Assembly (NCBI RefSeq): GCF_003116585.1
Contig: NZ_QEHM01000004.1
Coordinates: forward strand, 62,001 to 126,000
DNA length: 64,000 nucleotides
Reading direction: 5' to 3'
Source: Albibacillus kandeliae
Lineage (GTDB): Bacteria > Pseudomonadota > Alphaproteobacteria > Rhodobacterales > Rhodobacteraceae
Shown: one piece after another, positions 18,579-27,695 of the stretch
Numbering within the stretch: position 1 is the first letter of the stretch
How the letters are laid out: each line of letters begins with the position of its first letter
Notes under the pieces: generated by a model
Databases searched by the model: none
What the model was told of the DNA's origin: nothing
What the model saw: only the letters and a program-made list of their open reading frames with translations
Made by a program: the position numbers and the translations under genes

Positions 18579-19658
18579 ATGATCGTGCTGGAGAAGCGGC
18601 CACAGCCGTCGCGGGCCTGGTCGCTGGCCACGCCGGTGCTGGCGGTGGTGGCGACCATGGTCTTCGGAGGGCTGCTGTTCGCCCTGCTGGGCAAGAACCC
18701 GGTGGAGGCGATCCGCACCATCTTCTGGGATCCGCTGTTCGGCGAGTTCGCCTTCTACTACCGCCCGCAATTGCTGGTGAAGGGAGCGCCGCTGGTGCTC
18801 ATCGCCATCGGCCTCTCGCTGGGGTTCAAGGCCGGCATCTGGAACATCGGCGCCGAGGGCCAGTACATCATGGGCGCGATCTGCGGCGCCGCTGTGGGCC
18901 TCGCCTTCTATCCGCTGGACGCCTGGTATGTCTTTCCCCTGATGGTGCTGGGCGGCGCGCTTGGCGGCTGGGCCTGGGCGATGATCCCGGGGATCCTGAA
19001 GGTCAGGTTCGGCACCAACGAGATCCTCGTTTCGCTGATGCTGGTCTACGTGGCCGAGCAGCTGCTGGCCTCGATGTCGCTGGGCCTGCTGAAGAACCCC
19101 GAGGGCTTCGGCTTTCCCGGCAGCCGCAACCTGAACGACTACCCTTCGGCCTCCAGCTGGATCTCGCAGGACCTCGGGATGCACTGGGGCGTGGTCGCGG
19201 CCTTCATCGCGGTGATCTTCGCCTATGTGCTGCTGAACCGGCACATGGCCGGGTTCCACATCCGCCTGACCGGCGACGCCCCGCGCGCGGCGCGCTTTGC
19301 CGGGGTGCATCCGGGGCGACTGATCCTGTTCTGCCTCGGCGTCTCGGGTGCGCTGGCCGGGCTTGCGGGGCTGTTCGAAGTGGCAGGCCCCGCCGGTCAG
19401 ATCACCATCGACTTCAACACCGGCTATGGCTTCACCGCGATCATCGTCGCCTTCCTCGGGCGGCTGCATCCGGTCGGCATCCTTTTGGCAGGCGGGCTGA
19501 TGGCGCTGACCTATATCGGGGGCGAGGCCGCACAGAGCCAGATGGCCCTGCCCGCCGCCGCGATCCAGGTGTTCCAGGGCATGCTGCTGTTCTTCCTGCT
19601 GGCACTGGACCTGCTGACCAACTACCGGCTGCGGCTGAAAACGCGAGAGGTGGCCTGA
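18579..19658 (+). CDS. BMP-type ABC transporter permease 1
   Basis: This is one of two inner-membrane permeases (BPD_transp_2 family, YufP-like). The 359 residues contain about eight hydrophobic segments and the family motif GFKAGIWNIGAEGQYIMGA in the first third. The ATG at 18579 gives MIVLEKRPQ. It is separated from the ATPase gene by a REP-like half element but is on the same strand and 3 bp from the second permease. Confidence 0.93.
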   Translation: MIVLEKRPQPSRAWSLATPVLAVVATMVFGGLLFALLGKNPVEAIRTIFWDPLFGEFAFYYRPQLLVKGAPLVLIAIGLSLGFKAGIWNIGAEGQYIMGAICGAAVGLAFYPLDAWYVFPLMVLGGALGGWAWAMIPGILKVRFGTNEILVSLMLVYVAEQLLASMSLGLLKNPEGFGFPGSRNLNDYPSASSWISQDLGMHWGVVAAFIAVIFAYVLLNRHMAGFHIRLTGDAPRAARFAGVHPGRLILFCLGVSGALAGLAGLFEVAGPAGQITIDFNTGYGFTAIIVAFLGRLHPVGILLAGGLMALTYIGGEAAQSQMALPAAAIQVFQGMLLFFLLALDLLTNYRLRLKTREVA

Positions 19659-19661
19659 GCC

Positions 19662-20582
19662 ATGGACATATCTTCAATCAACCCCGTCCTGCTCATCGCC
19701 TCGCTCATGGTCGCGGCAACCCCGATCCTGCTGGCCGCCATCGGTGAACTGGTGGTGGAAAAGGCGGGCGTTCTGAACCTCGGGGTCGAGGGCATGATGA
19801 TCACCGGTGCCATCGCGGGCTTTGCCGCCGCGGTCGAGACCGGGTCGCCCTTTGTCGGCTTTGTCGCCGCAGCAGCAGGTGGCGCGGCGCTCTCCATGCT
19901 CTTCGTTCTGCTGACCCAGTTTGCCCTCGCCAACCATGTGGCCAGCGGCCTCGCCCTCACCCTCTTCGGCCTCGGTCTCTCGGCACTCATCGGGCAGAGC
20001 TATGGCGGGGTGAAACCGCCGCCCATCGGCAAGCTCGACCTCGGGCCGCTCAGCGACCTGCCGGTGATCGGACCGATCCTGTTCAGCCAGGATCTCGTGG
20101 TCTACCTCGGCATCGCACTGGTGGCGGCGGTCTGGGCGCTGCTGAAGTTCACCCGCGCCGGGCTCGTCCTGCGCGCCGTGGGCGAGAGCCACGACGCCGC
20201 CCATGCGCTCGGCTACAAGGTGGTGCGCATTCGTATCCTCGCCATCCTCTTCGGCGGCGCCTGTGCTGGTCTTGGCGGCGCCTACATCAGCCTTGTGCGT
20301 GTGCCCCAGTGGACCGACGGGATGACGGCGGGCGTGGGCTGGATCGCTCTCGCGCTGGTTGTCTTCGCAAGCTGGCGGCCCTGGCGGGTTCTGCTCGGTG
20401 CCTATCTTTTCGGCGGCATCACCGTGCTCCAGCTGAACCTGCAGGCAGCAGGCGTTGCCATTCCCGTCGAGTATCTGGCAATGTCGCCCTACATCATCAC
20501 GATCGTCGTGCTCGTGATCCTTTCCGCGGACAAGAACAAGGCGCCTGCCTCTCTTGGCCGCATTTTCCATGCCTCCCAGTGA
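19662..20582 (+). CDS. BMP-type ABC transporter permease 2
   Basis: This 306-residue second permease (YufQ-like) has the equivalent motif VVEKAGVLNLGVEGMMITGA and eight or so membrane helices. It would pair with the preceding permease to form the heterodimeric channel. It starts 3 bp after the previous stop. Confidence 0.93.
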   Translation: MDISSINPVLLIASLMVAATPILLAAIGELVVEKAGVLNLGVEGMMITGAIAGFAAAVETGSPFVGFVAAAAGGAALSMLFVLLTQFALANHVASGLALTLFGLGLSALIGQSYGGVKPPPIGKLDLGPLSDLPVIGPILFSQDLVVYLGIALVAAVWALLKFTRAGLVLRAVGESHDAAHALGYKVVRIRILAILFGGACAGLGGAYISLVRVPQWTDGMTAGVGWIALALVVFASWRPWRVLLGAYLFGGITVLQLNLQAAGVAIPVEYLAMSPYIITIVVLVILSADKNKAPASLGRIFHASQ

Positions 20583-20637
20583 GGCGACCACAACCATGCC
20601 CCGCAGGGGGCCAACACAAAGACCAGGGGGACCCGGT

Positions 20638-21708
20638 ATGAAACTCACCAAACTGCTTGCAGGCGTTGCGATCGGCCTCGGCCTCGCCACTGCCGGCATG
20701 GCCCAGGACAAGCCGAAGATCGGCTTCATCTACGTCGGTCCCGTGAACGACGGCGGCTGGAGCCAGCACCACCACGAGGCCGCGATGGCCATGAAGGAAC
20801 ACTTCGGCGACGCGGTCGAAGTCGTCGAGCGCGAGAACGTTCCGGAAGGTGCCGACGCCGAGCGCGCGATCACCGACATGGCGCTGAAGGGTGCCGACCT
20901 GATCTTCACCACCTCCTTCGGCTTCATGGACCCGACCATCAACGTCGCCAAGAAGTTCCCCAAGGTGAAGTTCGAGCACGCCACCGGCTACAAGACCGCC
21001 GATAACGTCGGCGTCTACTCGGCCCGCTTCTACGAGGGCCGCGCCGTGACCGGCTTCCTCGCCGGCAAGATGACCAAGACCAACAAGATCGGCTACATCG
21101 GCTCCTTCCCGATCCCCGAGGTCATCCGTGGCATCAACTCGACCTTCATCCACGCCAAGAAGGCCAACCCGGATGTGGAACTGTCGGTGGTCTGGGTGAA
21201 CACCTGGTTCGACCCGGCGAAAGAGGCCGACGCCACCCAGGCGCTGATCGATCAGGGCGTCGACGTGGTTCTGGCCCACACCGACTCGACCGCGCCGCTG
21301 GCCGTGCTCGAGAAGTCGGGCGGTTACGGCTTTGGCCAGGCGGCCGACATGGCCGAGTTCGGCCCCAAGCCGCGGCTCTCCTCGATCATCGACGAATGGG
21401 CGCCCTACTACATCGCCCGCACCCAGGCCGTGATTGACGGCACCTGGGCCAGCGACAACACCTGGGACGGCATCGCCGCAGGCATGGTCGGCATCGGCGA
21501 GATCTCCAGCGAGGTTCCGGCCGAGATCAAGGCCGAAGCCGAGGCGCTCAAGGCCTCCATCGAATCCGGCGAGTACCACCCCTTCACCGGCCCGCTGAAC
21601 AAGCAGGACGGCTCGACATGGCTGGCCGAAGGCGAAGTGGCGGACGACGGCACCCTGGCCGGGATGAACTTCTACGTCGAAGGCGTGAAGGGCGATATCC
21701 CGCAGTAA
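20638..21708 (+). CDS. BMP family purine-nucleoside-type substrate-binding protein
   Basis: This periplasmic binding protein of the BmpA/Med family (356 residues) has a Sec signal peptide (MKLTKLLAGVAIGLGLATAG, cleavage after AGMA) without a lipobox. The mature protein begins QDKPKIGFIYVGPVNDGGW, and the family motifs VYSARFYEGRAVTGFLAG and GSFPIPEVIRG are present. The start at 20638 follows CAGGGGGACCCGGT. It ends the xdhABC-transporter run at a strong terminator; a purine ligand is inferred from the neighbours. Confidence 0.93.
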   Translation: MKLTKLLAGVAIGLGLATAGMAQDKPKIGFIYVGPVNDGGWSQHHHEAAMAMKEHFGDAVEVVERENVPEGADAERAITDMALKGADLIFTTSFGFMDPTINVAKKFPKVKFEHATGYKTADNVGVYSARFYEGRAVTGFLAGKMTKTNKIGYIGSFPIPEVIRGINSTFIHAKKANPDVELSVVWVNTWFDPAKEADATQALIDQGVDVVLAHTDSTAPLAVLEKSGGYGFGQAADMAEFGPKPRLSSIIDEWAPYYIARTQAVIDGTWASDNTWDGIAAGMVGIGEISSEVPAEIKAEAEALKASIESGEYHPFTGPLNKQDGSTWLAEGEVADDGTLAGMNFYVEGVKGDIPQ

Positions 21709-21731
21709 GCCGACCTTTCGAAGGTTACGAG

Positions 21732-21759
21732 AAAGCCCCGCGTCTGCGGGGCTTTTTTT
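21732..21759 (+). terminator. Intrinsic terminator after the BMP transporter
   Basis: AAAGCCCCGC-GTCT-GCGGGGCTTTTTTT is an 8- to 10-bp GC stem with a T7 run, a textbook terminator closing the purine operon. Confidence 0.92.
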
Positions 21760-21854
21760 GTGCCCCATCCGATCCTCGGGAGTCACGCAAGTAACTGACG
21801 TCTTGGGCTGATCGTGCTAGGCTGCCCCAAGGTCACAGCCGCCCGGGTGCCGCC

Positions 21855-22637
21855 ATGCAGGACAAATGGAACGACGGAGACGCCTACGAGTTCTACGTTG
21901 GCCGCTGGAGCCGGAAAGTGGGAGCCGGTTTCCTCGACTGGCTGAACGCCCCGGCAGGGCTCAGATGGCTTGACCTCGGCTGCGGAACCGGCGCGCTGAC
22001 GAACCAGATCCTTGAAGCCTGCCAGCCGCTTGCGGTCACGGGCGTCGAACCATCCGAGGGCTTTCTGTCGGCGGCGCGCAAGAGGGTCGGCGCGCGTGCA
22101 GATTTCCGGCAGGGCGGTGGCGAGGATATCCCGGTGGAGGACGGCAGCGTAGACTGCCTCGTATCCGGCCTCGTGCTGAATTTCATTCCTGACAAGGGCC
22201 GCGCCCTGGCCGAGATGGCGCGCTGCGTCGCGCCCGGCGGAACGGTCGCGGCCTATGTATGGGATTACGCCGGTCACACCCAGTTCATGCGCTACTTCTG
22301 GGATGCCGCCGTCGCGCTGGACCCTGCGGCTAAGGCGCAAGATGAGGGCGTCCGCTTTCCCATCTGCAACCCCGAGGCGCTACAGAACCTCTTCGCCTCC
22401 GCCGGACTGAAGGATGTCGAGGTCACCGCCATCGACATCGTCACACCCTTTCCGGATTTCGACGACTACTGGGCTCCGTTCCTTACCGGCGTCGGGCCGG
22501 CTCCGGGGTATTGCATGTCGCTGGACGAACCGCAGCGTAACAGTCTGATGGAGCGGCTGGCGAAAGCCGTGCCGACCGATCCCGCCGGACGCATCCTGAT
22601 GGCCGCCCGCTGCTGGGCCGTTCGCGGAACGCGCTAG
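21855..22637 (+). CDS. Class I SAM-dependent methyltransferase
   Basis: This 260-residue methyltransferase of the UbiE/type-11 kind has motif I WLDLGCGTGALT and the post-I acidic residue in VTGVEPSEG. The substrate cannot be told from sequence. It starts at the ATG at 21855 (MQDKWNDGDAYEFYVGRWSR) and stands alone between the purine operon terminator and the RidA gene. Confidence 0.85.
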   Translation: MQDKWNDGDAYEFYVGRWSRKVGAGFLDWLNAPAGLRWLDLGCGTGALTNQILEACQPLAVTGVEPSEGFLSAARKRVGARADFRQGGGEDIPVEDGSVDCLVSGLVLNFIPDKGRALAEMARCVAPGGTVAAYVWDYAGHTQFMRYFWDAAVALDPAAKAQDEGVRFPICNPEALQNLFASAGLKDVEVTAIDIVTPFPDFDDYWAPFLTGVGPAPGYCMSLDEPQRNSLMERLAKAVPTDPAGRILMAARCWAVRGTR

Positions 22638-22764
22638 GCGCTGCCACGCGTCGAGGCAGTATCGCCCCAAGCCCCGCGAAATGATCGCGGCCCCGCGCAG
22701 GTTCCTGTTTGCGGCCCGACCGTCCCCTTCCATAGTGCGACGGACGACAACAGGAGACACCCCC

Positions 22765-23244
22765 GTGACCATCGAAGACCGCCTGGCCGAGCTCGGCATC
22801 ACCCTGCCCGACTTCTCGGACGGCAATTACTACGGCACCACCTACGGCAAGATGAAGACCCACCACATCGTGGGCAATGTCCTCTACCTTTCCGGCCATA
22901 CGCCGGTGCAGAACGGACAGGTGCTGCACCCCGGCCGCGTCGGCGGCGAGATCACCCCCGAGCAGGGCTACGAGGCCGCACGGCTGACCGGCATCAACAT
23001 GATCGCGGGGATGAAACACGCCCTCGGCGACCTTGGCCGGGTCAAGGGGCTGATCCGTTGCCTCTGCTTCGTTGCATGCGAGCCCGACTTCAACGATGTC
23101 CACCTCGTCTCCAGCGGCTGCAGCGACGTGCTGTTCGACGTCTTCGGCGACCCGGCGGGGATCGGCGGGCGCGCGACCATCGGCGTCCAGTCCCTCTGCG
23201 ACAAGATGTGTTTCGAGACCTGGTCCGAGGTCGAGATCGCCTGA
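22765..23244 (+). CDS. RidA/YjgF/Rid family protein
   Basis: Rid proteins hydrolyse reactive enamine/imine intermediates. This 159-residue member keeps the family core (LYLSGHTPV, RCLCFVACEPDFNDV) and an Arg in GGRATIGVQSL where the catalytic Arg of the family sits. The GTG at 22765 is preferred because CAGGAGACACCCCC precedes it; the 28 codons further upstream look non-coding. Two Cys-rich stretches (RCLC, LCDKMC) are a little unusual. Confidence 0.88.
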   Translation: MTIEDRLAELGITLPDFSDGNYYGTTYGKMKTHHIVGNVLYLSGHTPVQNGQVLHPGRVGGEITPEQGYEAARLTGINMIAGMKHALGDLGRVKGLIRCLCFVACEPDFNDVHLVSSGCSDVLFDVFGDPAGIGGRATIGVQSLCDKMCFETWSEVEIA

Positions 23245-23294
23245 GACACGGCTTTGCCCATTGACGCGACGCCAGCCTGTGCCAGTGTCGCGCC

Positions 23295-24230
23295 ATGACA
23301 CAGCTTACCACTCCTGACGGCACGCCCGTCTCGCGCTTTGCCTTCGGCACCATGCAATTCGGCGGCCGCGCCGACGAAACCGACAGCCGGGCGATGTACG
23401 ACGCCTGCCGGGCGGCCGGGATCAACCACTTCGACACTGCCTACGTCTACACCGATGGCGCCTCGGAAACCCTGCTGGGCGGGATGGCGGCGGGTGAACG
23501 TGACAGCCTGCTGATCGCGACCAAGGCCGGTTACGTCGGCGGCGCCTCGGCCGCGAACATGCGCGACACGCTCGACGTCTCGCGCCAGCGGCTCGGGTTC
23601 GACACGGTCGACCTGTTCTACCTGCACCGCTTCGATCCCGAGACCGACCTGCGCGAGTCGATGGAGTGTTTTGCCAGCCTGAAACAGGCCGGGCTGATCC
23701 GCTATGTGGGCGTTTCGAACTTTGCCGCGTGGCAGGTGATGAAGGCCATCCGCGCCGCCGCCGAATTCGACCTGAGCGTCGACGTGCTGCAACCCATGTA
23801 TAACCTCGCCAAGCGTCAGGCCGAGGTCGAGATCCTGCCGATGTGCGCCGATCAGGACGTTGCGGTTGCCCCTTACTCGCCGCTGGGTGGCGGGCTGCTG
23901 ACCGGGAAATACGCCAGCGGCGGCAGCGGGCGCCTGACCGAGGACGACCGCTATGGCGCGCGCTATGGCAAGGACTGGATGGCGCAGACCGGAGCCGACC
24001 TCGCCGCGCTCGCCGCCGAGCTTGGCACCGATCCGGCGACACTCGCCGTTGCATGGGTCGCCGCGCACCCGAGCCATCCCATGCCCATCGTCTCGGCCCG
24101 CAACGCCGAACAGCTGGCTCCGTCCCTCGCCGCGCTCGACTTCGCCATGACGCCCGAGCTCTACGCGCGCATCGCCGCGCTGAGCCCGACCCCGCCGCCC
24201 GCGACCGACCGGCTGGAGGAACAGGCATGA
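23295..24230 (+). CDS. Aldo/keto reductase
   Basis: This is an NAD(P)H-dependent oxidoreductase with a (beta/alpha)8 barrel, 311 residues. The catalytic tetrad is visible: Asp and Tyr in HFDTAYVYTDG, Lys in ATKAGY and His in YLHRFDPE. The natural substrate is unknown. Its TGA overlaps the ATG of the next oxidoreductase by 4 bp, so the two are translationally coupled. Confidence 0.92.
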   Translation: MTQLTTPDGTPVSRFAFGTMQFGGRADETDSRAMYDACRAAGINHFDTAYVYTDGASETLLGGMAAGERDSLLIATKAGYVGGASAANMRDTLDVSRQRLGFDTVDLFYLHRFDPETDLRESMECFASLKQAGLIRYVGVSNFAAWQVMKAIRAAAEFDLSVDVLQPMYNLAKRQAEVEILPMCADQDVAVAPYSPLGGGLLTGKYASGGSGRLTEDDRYGARYGKDWMAQTGADLAALAAELGTDPATLAVAWVAAHPSHPMPIVSARNAEQLAPSLAALDFAMTPELYARIAALSPTPPPATDRLEEQA

Positions 24231-25297
24231 TCGACTTCCTCGTGATCGGCGGTGGCATCGCGGGCCTCAGTGCCGGGGCACGGCTGGCTCCGCATGGCGA
24301 AGTGGTGCTGCTCGAAAAGGAAGACGGGCTCGGCTACCACGCCTCCGGACGCTCCGCCGCACTGTACGAGGCGCAGTACGGCAAGGCCTCGACCATCGCC
24401 CTGAATCTGGCCAGCCGCACCTTTCACCAAGAGGGCGGCTATCTCTCCCCACGCGGGCTGATGGTGGTCGGCAAGGCCGGGGACGAGGCCGGGTTCCGGC
24501 AGGAGGTCGCGGACGCCGGGCTGAACGTCATCAGCGTGGACGAGGCCATCGCGATGGTCCCGATCCTGAACCCCGAGACCGTCGCCTATGCCGCATGGCA
24601 CGAGGATGCGATGGACCTCGACACCGACCGCATGCTGCAGGATTTCGCCCGCGACATCCGCTCGCACGGCGGGCAGGTGCTGCCGAAGACGCCGGTCGAA
24701 GCCATCGCCCGGACCCCGGACGGCTGGGAGGTCACGGCCAATGGCACCACCTACGCCGCGCGCCGGCTGGTCAACGCCGCCGGTCCCTGGGCCGATACCA
24801 TCGCCGAGATGGCGGGCATGCCGAAGATCGGCATCGTTCCGCACCGCCGGTCGATGGCCCGCATTCCCGCGCCGGGCGGCCATGACATGACCGGCTGGCC
24901 GATGATCTTCAGCGTCGGCGAAACCTGGTACTGCAAGCCGGACGCCGGCAAGCTGCTGGTCTCGCCCGCCGAGGAAGACGCCATGGAACCCCACGACGCA
25001 TGGGCCGACGACATGGTGCTGGCCGAGGGGCTGGCGCGCTACGAGGAAATGATGACCGAACCGGTGACCCGGCTCGAGACCTCGTGGGCGGGGCTGCGCA
25101 GTTTTGCCCCGGATCGCCAGCTGGTGCTGGGGCCCGACCCGGTGGACCCGGCCTTTGTCTGGAGCGCCGGACAGGGTGGATACGGTTTCCAGACCGCACC
25201 TGCCGCCTCGCAACTGGTGGCGGACCTGACCCTTGGACAGCCTCCGGCACTGGCCGATGACATCGTCGCCGCGCTCCGGCCGGACAGGCTGCGCTGA
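24227..25297 (+). CDS. FAD-dependent oxidoreductase, DAO (glycine/D-amino-acid oxidase-like) family
   Basis: The 356-residue flavoprotein starts with the dinucleotide-binding motif DFLVIGGGIAGLSAGARL and has the DAO-family region LEKEDGLGYHASGRSAALYE. The C-terminal FAD contact is near WSAGQGGYGFQTAPAASQL. The substrate, probably an amine or D-amino acid, is not determined. It is coupled at both ends: 4-bp overlap with the reductase gene and 1-bp overlap with the DUF938 gene. Confidence 0.88.
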   Translation: MIDFLVIGGGIAGLSAGARLAPHGEVVLLEKEDGLGYHASGRSAALYEAQYGKASTIALNLASRTFHQEGGYLSPRGLMVVGKAGDEAGFRQEVADAGLNVISVDEAIAMVPILNPETVAYAAWHEDAMDLDTDRMLQDFARDIRSHGGQVLPKTPVEAIARTPDGWEVTANGTTYAARRLVNAAGPWADTIAEMAGMPKIGIVPHRRSMARIPAPGGHDMTGWPMIFSVGETWYCKPDAGKLLVSPAEEDAMEPHDAWADDMVLAEGLARYEEMMTEPVTRLETSWAGLRSFAPDRQLVLGPDPVDPAFVWSAGQGGYGFQTAPAASQLVADLTLGQPPALADDIVAALRPDRLR

Positions 25298-25950
25298 TGC
25301 CCAAGCGCCTGATCCCTTCGGTCGAGGGCTACGCCCAGCCCGACGAGAGCGGCAAGCTCTTCGCGCCTGCCGCCGCGCGCAACGTCGCGGCCCTGACCGA
25401 GGTGGTGGCGCGGCTGGCCCCGGCCTCGGGCTCGGCGTTGGAGATCGCCAGCGGCACTGGACAGCACGTGTGCAGCTATGCCGTCGCCCTGCCGGACCTG
25501 AGATGGCAGCCAACCGAGATCGACCCCGTGCGCCGCACCAGCATCGACGCGCGGGCGGCCGAGGCAGGACTGGCGAACATCGCCCCTGCCCGCGCACTGG
25601 ATGCGACCGCTCCGGGCTGGAGCACAGAGGTCGCGCCACAGGACCTGATCCTGCTGGCCAACCTCCTGCACCTTGTCAGCCGCGAAGAGGCGCAGACATT
25701 GATCAATGAAGCCGCGCTGGCGCTCGCCCCCGGCGGTATCTTCCTCGTCTACGGCCCATTCAGCCGGTCAGGCGCGCTGACCAGCGAGGGCGACAAGGCC
25801 TTCGATGCCAGCATCCGGGCAAAGGACGCGCAGGCGGGATATAAGGACGATGGCGAGGTGATCGGGATGATGGAGGCGGCCGGCCTGACATGGGCCGAAA
25901 CCGTCGAGATGCCCGCCAACAACCTCGTGCTGGCGGCGCGCCGGGACTGA
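25297..25950 (+). CDS. DUF938 methyltransferase-like protein
   Basis: This 217-residue protein belongs to the DUF938 family, which has a Rossmann methyltransferase fold. Motif I is ALEIASGTGQHV and the conserved start RLIPSVEGYAQPDESGKLFA is present. Its function is unknown. The TGATG junction with the preceding gene indicates translational coupling. It ends convergently with the Hint gene, only 7 bp away. Confidence 0.9.
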   Translation: MPKRLIPSVEGYAQPDESGKLFAPAAARNVAALTEVVARLAPASGSALEIASGTGQHVCSYAVALPDLRWQPTEIDPVRRTSIDARAAEAGLANIAPARALDATAPGWSTEVAPQDLILLANLLHLVSREEAQTLINEAALALAPGGIFLVYGPFSRSGALTSEGDKAFDASIRAKDAQAGYKDDGEVIGMMEAAGLTWAETVEMPANNLVLAARRD

Positions 25951-25957
25951 CGCGCCC

Positions 25958-26632
25958 CTAGTTGTAGAACGGCAGGTAGTCGACCTCGGAGGCGATGGGG
26001 AAGGCCGCGGGCTGTTGCCCCTCGCCCCGCGCCACCAGACCCGGAAAACGCTCTTCAAGGGCCTCGCGCTGCTCGCCGCCCAGCGCCTCGATGGCGGCGG
26101 CATCGGGCAGGAAGCTTTCAACCGGCAGGCCGTTCGCCGTCAGCACCTGATGGGTTTCAAAGACCAGCTGGAAGTAGGTCACGCTCTCGACCGTGGTATC
26201 GGCATAGATCGCGTCGCTGCTGCCCGCCAGCTTGCGGGCCTCGGTCAGAACAAGGTGCGAATCCTCGACCCCGGCCAGTCGGAACCCCGGGATCAGGAGG
26301 CGATGATCCGGTGCCACCAGCAGGTCGCGCTGGGGCATCATCGGACCGATGGCACGCGGCTTCAGCCGGATGGGGGCAAGCGTTGGAAACGTCTCGATCT
26401 GTTCGCGGGTAATGCGGCGCTTCCAGACCATCTGGACCGGCTGCAGCCCCCGGCGCGTGACGATCAGGTCACCCGGGCGCACCACCTCGATCCGTCGCAG
26501 GCCACAGGGGGTCCGCAGTTGAGCCCCTTCGGCGATTCCCCCGGCAAAGCGTCGCGGCAGGAGCTCTGCGATCTCGATTTTTCCTTGGAAACTCAATGTT
26601 ATGCTTTCCCGCTCGAGTGGTCGTTTCAGCAA
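25958..26632 (-). CDS. Standalone Hint domain protein
   Basis: The 224-residue protein is almost entirely a Hint (Hedgehog/intein) domain, recognisable from RRIEVVRPGDLIVTRRG, LLVAPDHRLLIPG and the C-terminal FETHQVLTANGLPVES. The usual nucleophilic Cys of the block CxxxGT is not there; the segment reads IAEGAQLRTPCG, so self-splicing or cleavage looks unlikely. No in-frame ATG exists near the 5' end and an in-frame stop lies just upstream, so initiation must use a TTG (26632, or a second TTG 12 codons in). Such proteins are common in Rhodobacteraceae; function unknown. Confidence 0.75.
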   Translation of the reverse strand: MLKRPLERESITLSFQGKIEIAELLPRRFAGGIAEGAQLRTPCGLRRIEVVRPGDLIVTRRGLQPVQMVWKRRITREQIETFPTLAPIRLKPRAIGPMMPQRDLLVAPDHRLLIPGFRLAGVEDSHLVLTEARKLAGSSDAIYADTTVESVTYFQLVFETHQVLTANGLPVESFLPDAAAIEALGGEQREALEERFPGLVARGEGQQPAAFPIASEVDYLPFYN

Positions 26633-26800
26633 GTCTATGACTTACTGAGGCGGAAATGCGGAGGATTGGTGCCGTTTTGTGGCCAAAAAGGCAGAGGTCG
26701 AAACCAAGTGACCGGATTTTGACCGGCCCGCGTAACGTTTTGGCAAGGTCCCCGAGGCAGGAGAACCGCGCCGGTACGGCTCGCGCACCGGCGCCGGAGG

Positions 26801-27439
26801 TCAGGCCCTGAGCGCGCGTTTGCGCAGGCCGCGCAGCGCCCCGAACGCACCGAGACCGGCCATCATCAGCACGCCGGCCGCGGGCAGCGGAACCGGCGTC
26901 GTCTCGGGGACGGTCACCTGCGGGGTGTCCGTGGACGACCCGGTGTTGGCGCTGAAGATCGACAGGTTGTAGGCCAGCGTCCCATAGGTGCCGTAGAGCT
27001 GGAGATAGAGCGTCCCGGTGAAATCATCGCCCAGGGTCAGCGACAGGCTCTGGTCCTGCGACTGGTTGTAGTAGCTGAACGAGACCGTGCCGAGCGTCGT
27101 GCCTTCCCAGGCGCTGTTCTGCAGCGCCGAGGTCTTGTAGAGCACGTTGCCGCCAGCGGAATAGCTGTAGCCCTGCGTGCCGATGGTCGAGAAGGTCAGC
27201 GTGAGCGAGTCGCCCGCCGACAGACCGGTCAGGGCCAGCAGGTCATAGTCGTTGCCGCCGTACCAAGTGCCCGAGACCGAGGTCACGTCCGAGGCGACGG
27301 TGGTGAAGTTCTGCCAGTCTCCGGAGTAGTCGCCACCGGCAACGTCGGCTTCGGACAGGGTGCTCGCCACGGCGGGCGAAACGAGGGTAACAAGCCCCGC
27401 GAAAGCGGCGGCGAAGGCACGTGAAAACAGGGGGTACAT
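26801..27439 (-). CDS. VPLPA-CTERM sorting-domain exported protein
   Basis: The 212-residue protein has a signal peptide (MYPLFSRAFAAAFAGLVTLV, cleavage near AVAS). The mature domain is rich in Ser/Thr/Tyr/Gly and likely beta-structured, resembling pre-peptidase C-terminal-type domains. The C-terminal sorting signal is VPLPAAGVLMMAGLGAFGAL followed by a basic tail (RGLRKRALRA). VPLPA-CTERM signals are known to direct processing by exosortase-type systems and surface or exopolysaccharide-associated export; no exosortase gene lies in this window. The start at 27439 is chosen from the signal peptide. Confidence 0.85.
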   Translation of the reverse strand: MYPLFSRAFAAAFAGLVTLVSPAVASTLSEADVAGGDYSGDWQNFTTVASDVTSVSGTWYGGNDYDLLALTGLSAGDSLTLTFSTIGTQGYSYSAGGNVLYKTSALQNSAWEGTTLGTVSFSYYNQSQDQSLSLTLGDDFTGTLYLQLYGTYGTLAYNLSIFSANTGSSTDTPQVTVPETTPVPLPAAGVLMMAGLGAFGALRGLRKRALRA

Positions 27440-27695
27440 CGGGGTCACCAGAAGAAGTGAGGAGAGCTGCCCTATACGCCCGCGCCCGACGCCACTCAAC
27501 AAGATCCCGTTCGGTACCCCACGTCACGGGAACGATCCGTCACAGTGCCACTCGCCGTTGCTGGAACGGAAACATCCGGGCGTAAAACCACGCCCCGAAG
27601 CCTCCTCCGCCACCTCGATTCGATAGCGCCGGACACGCGAACCGCCGGCGCGGGAACCCGGCACCGGCGGTCCTGTGTCCAGTGGTCCTGAACCG

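Noticed and set aside
26768-26794. GCGCCGGT/ACCGGCGC hairpin after the VPLPA-CTERM gene
   Set aside because: A stable 8-bp stem with a long loop and no T run; too little evidence to call a terminator.
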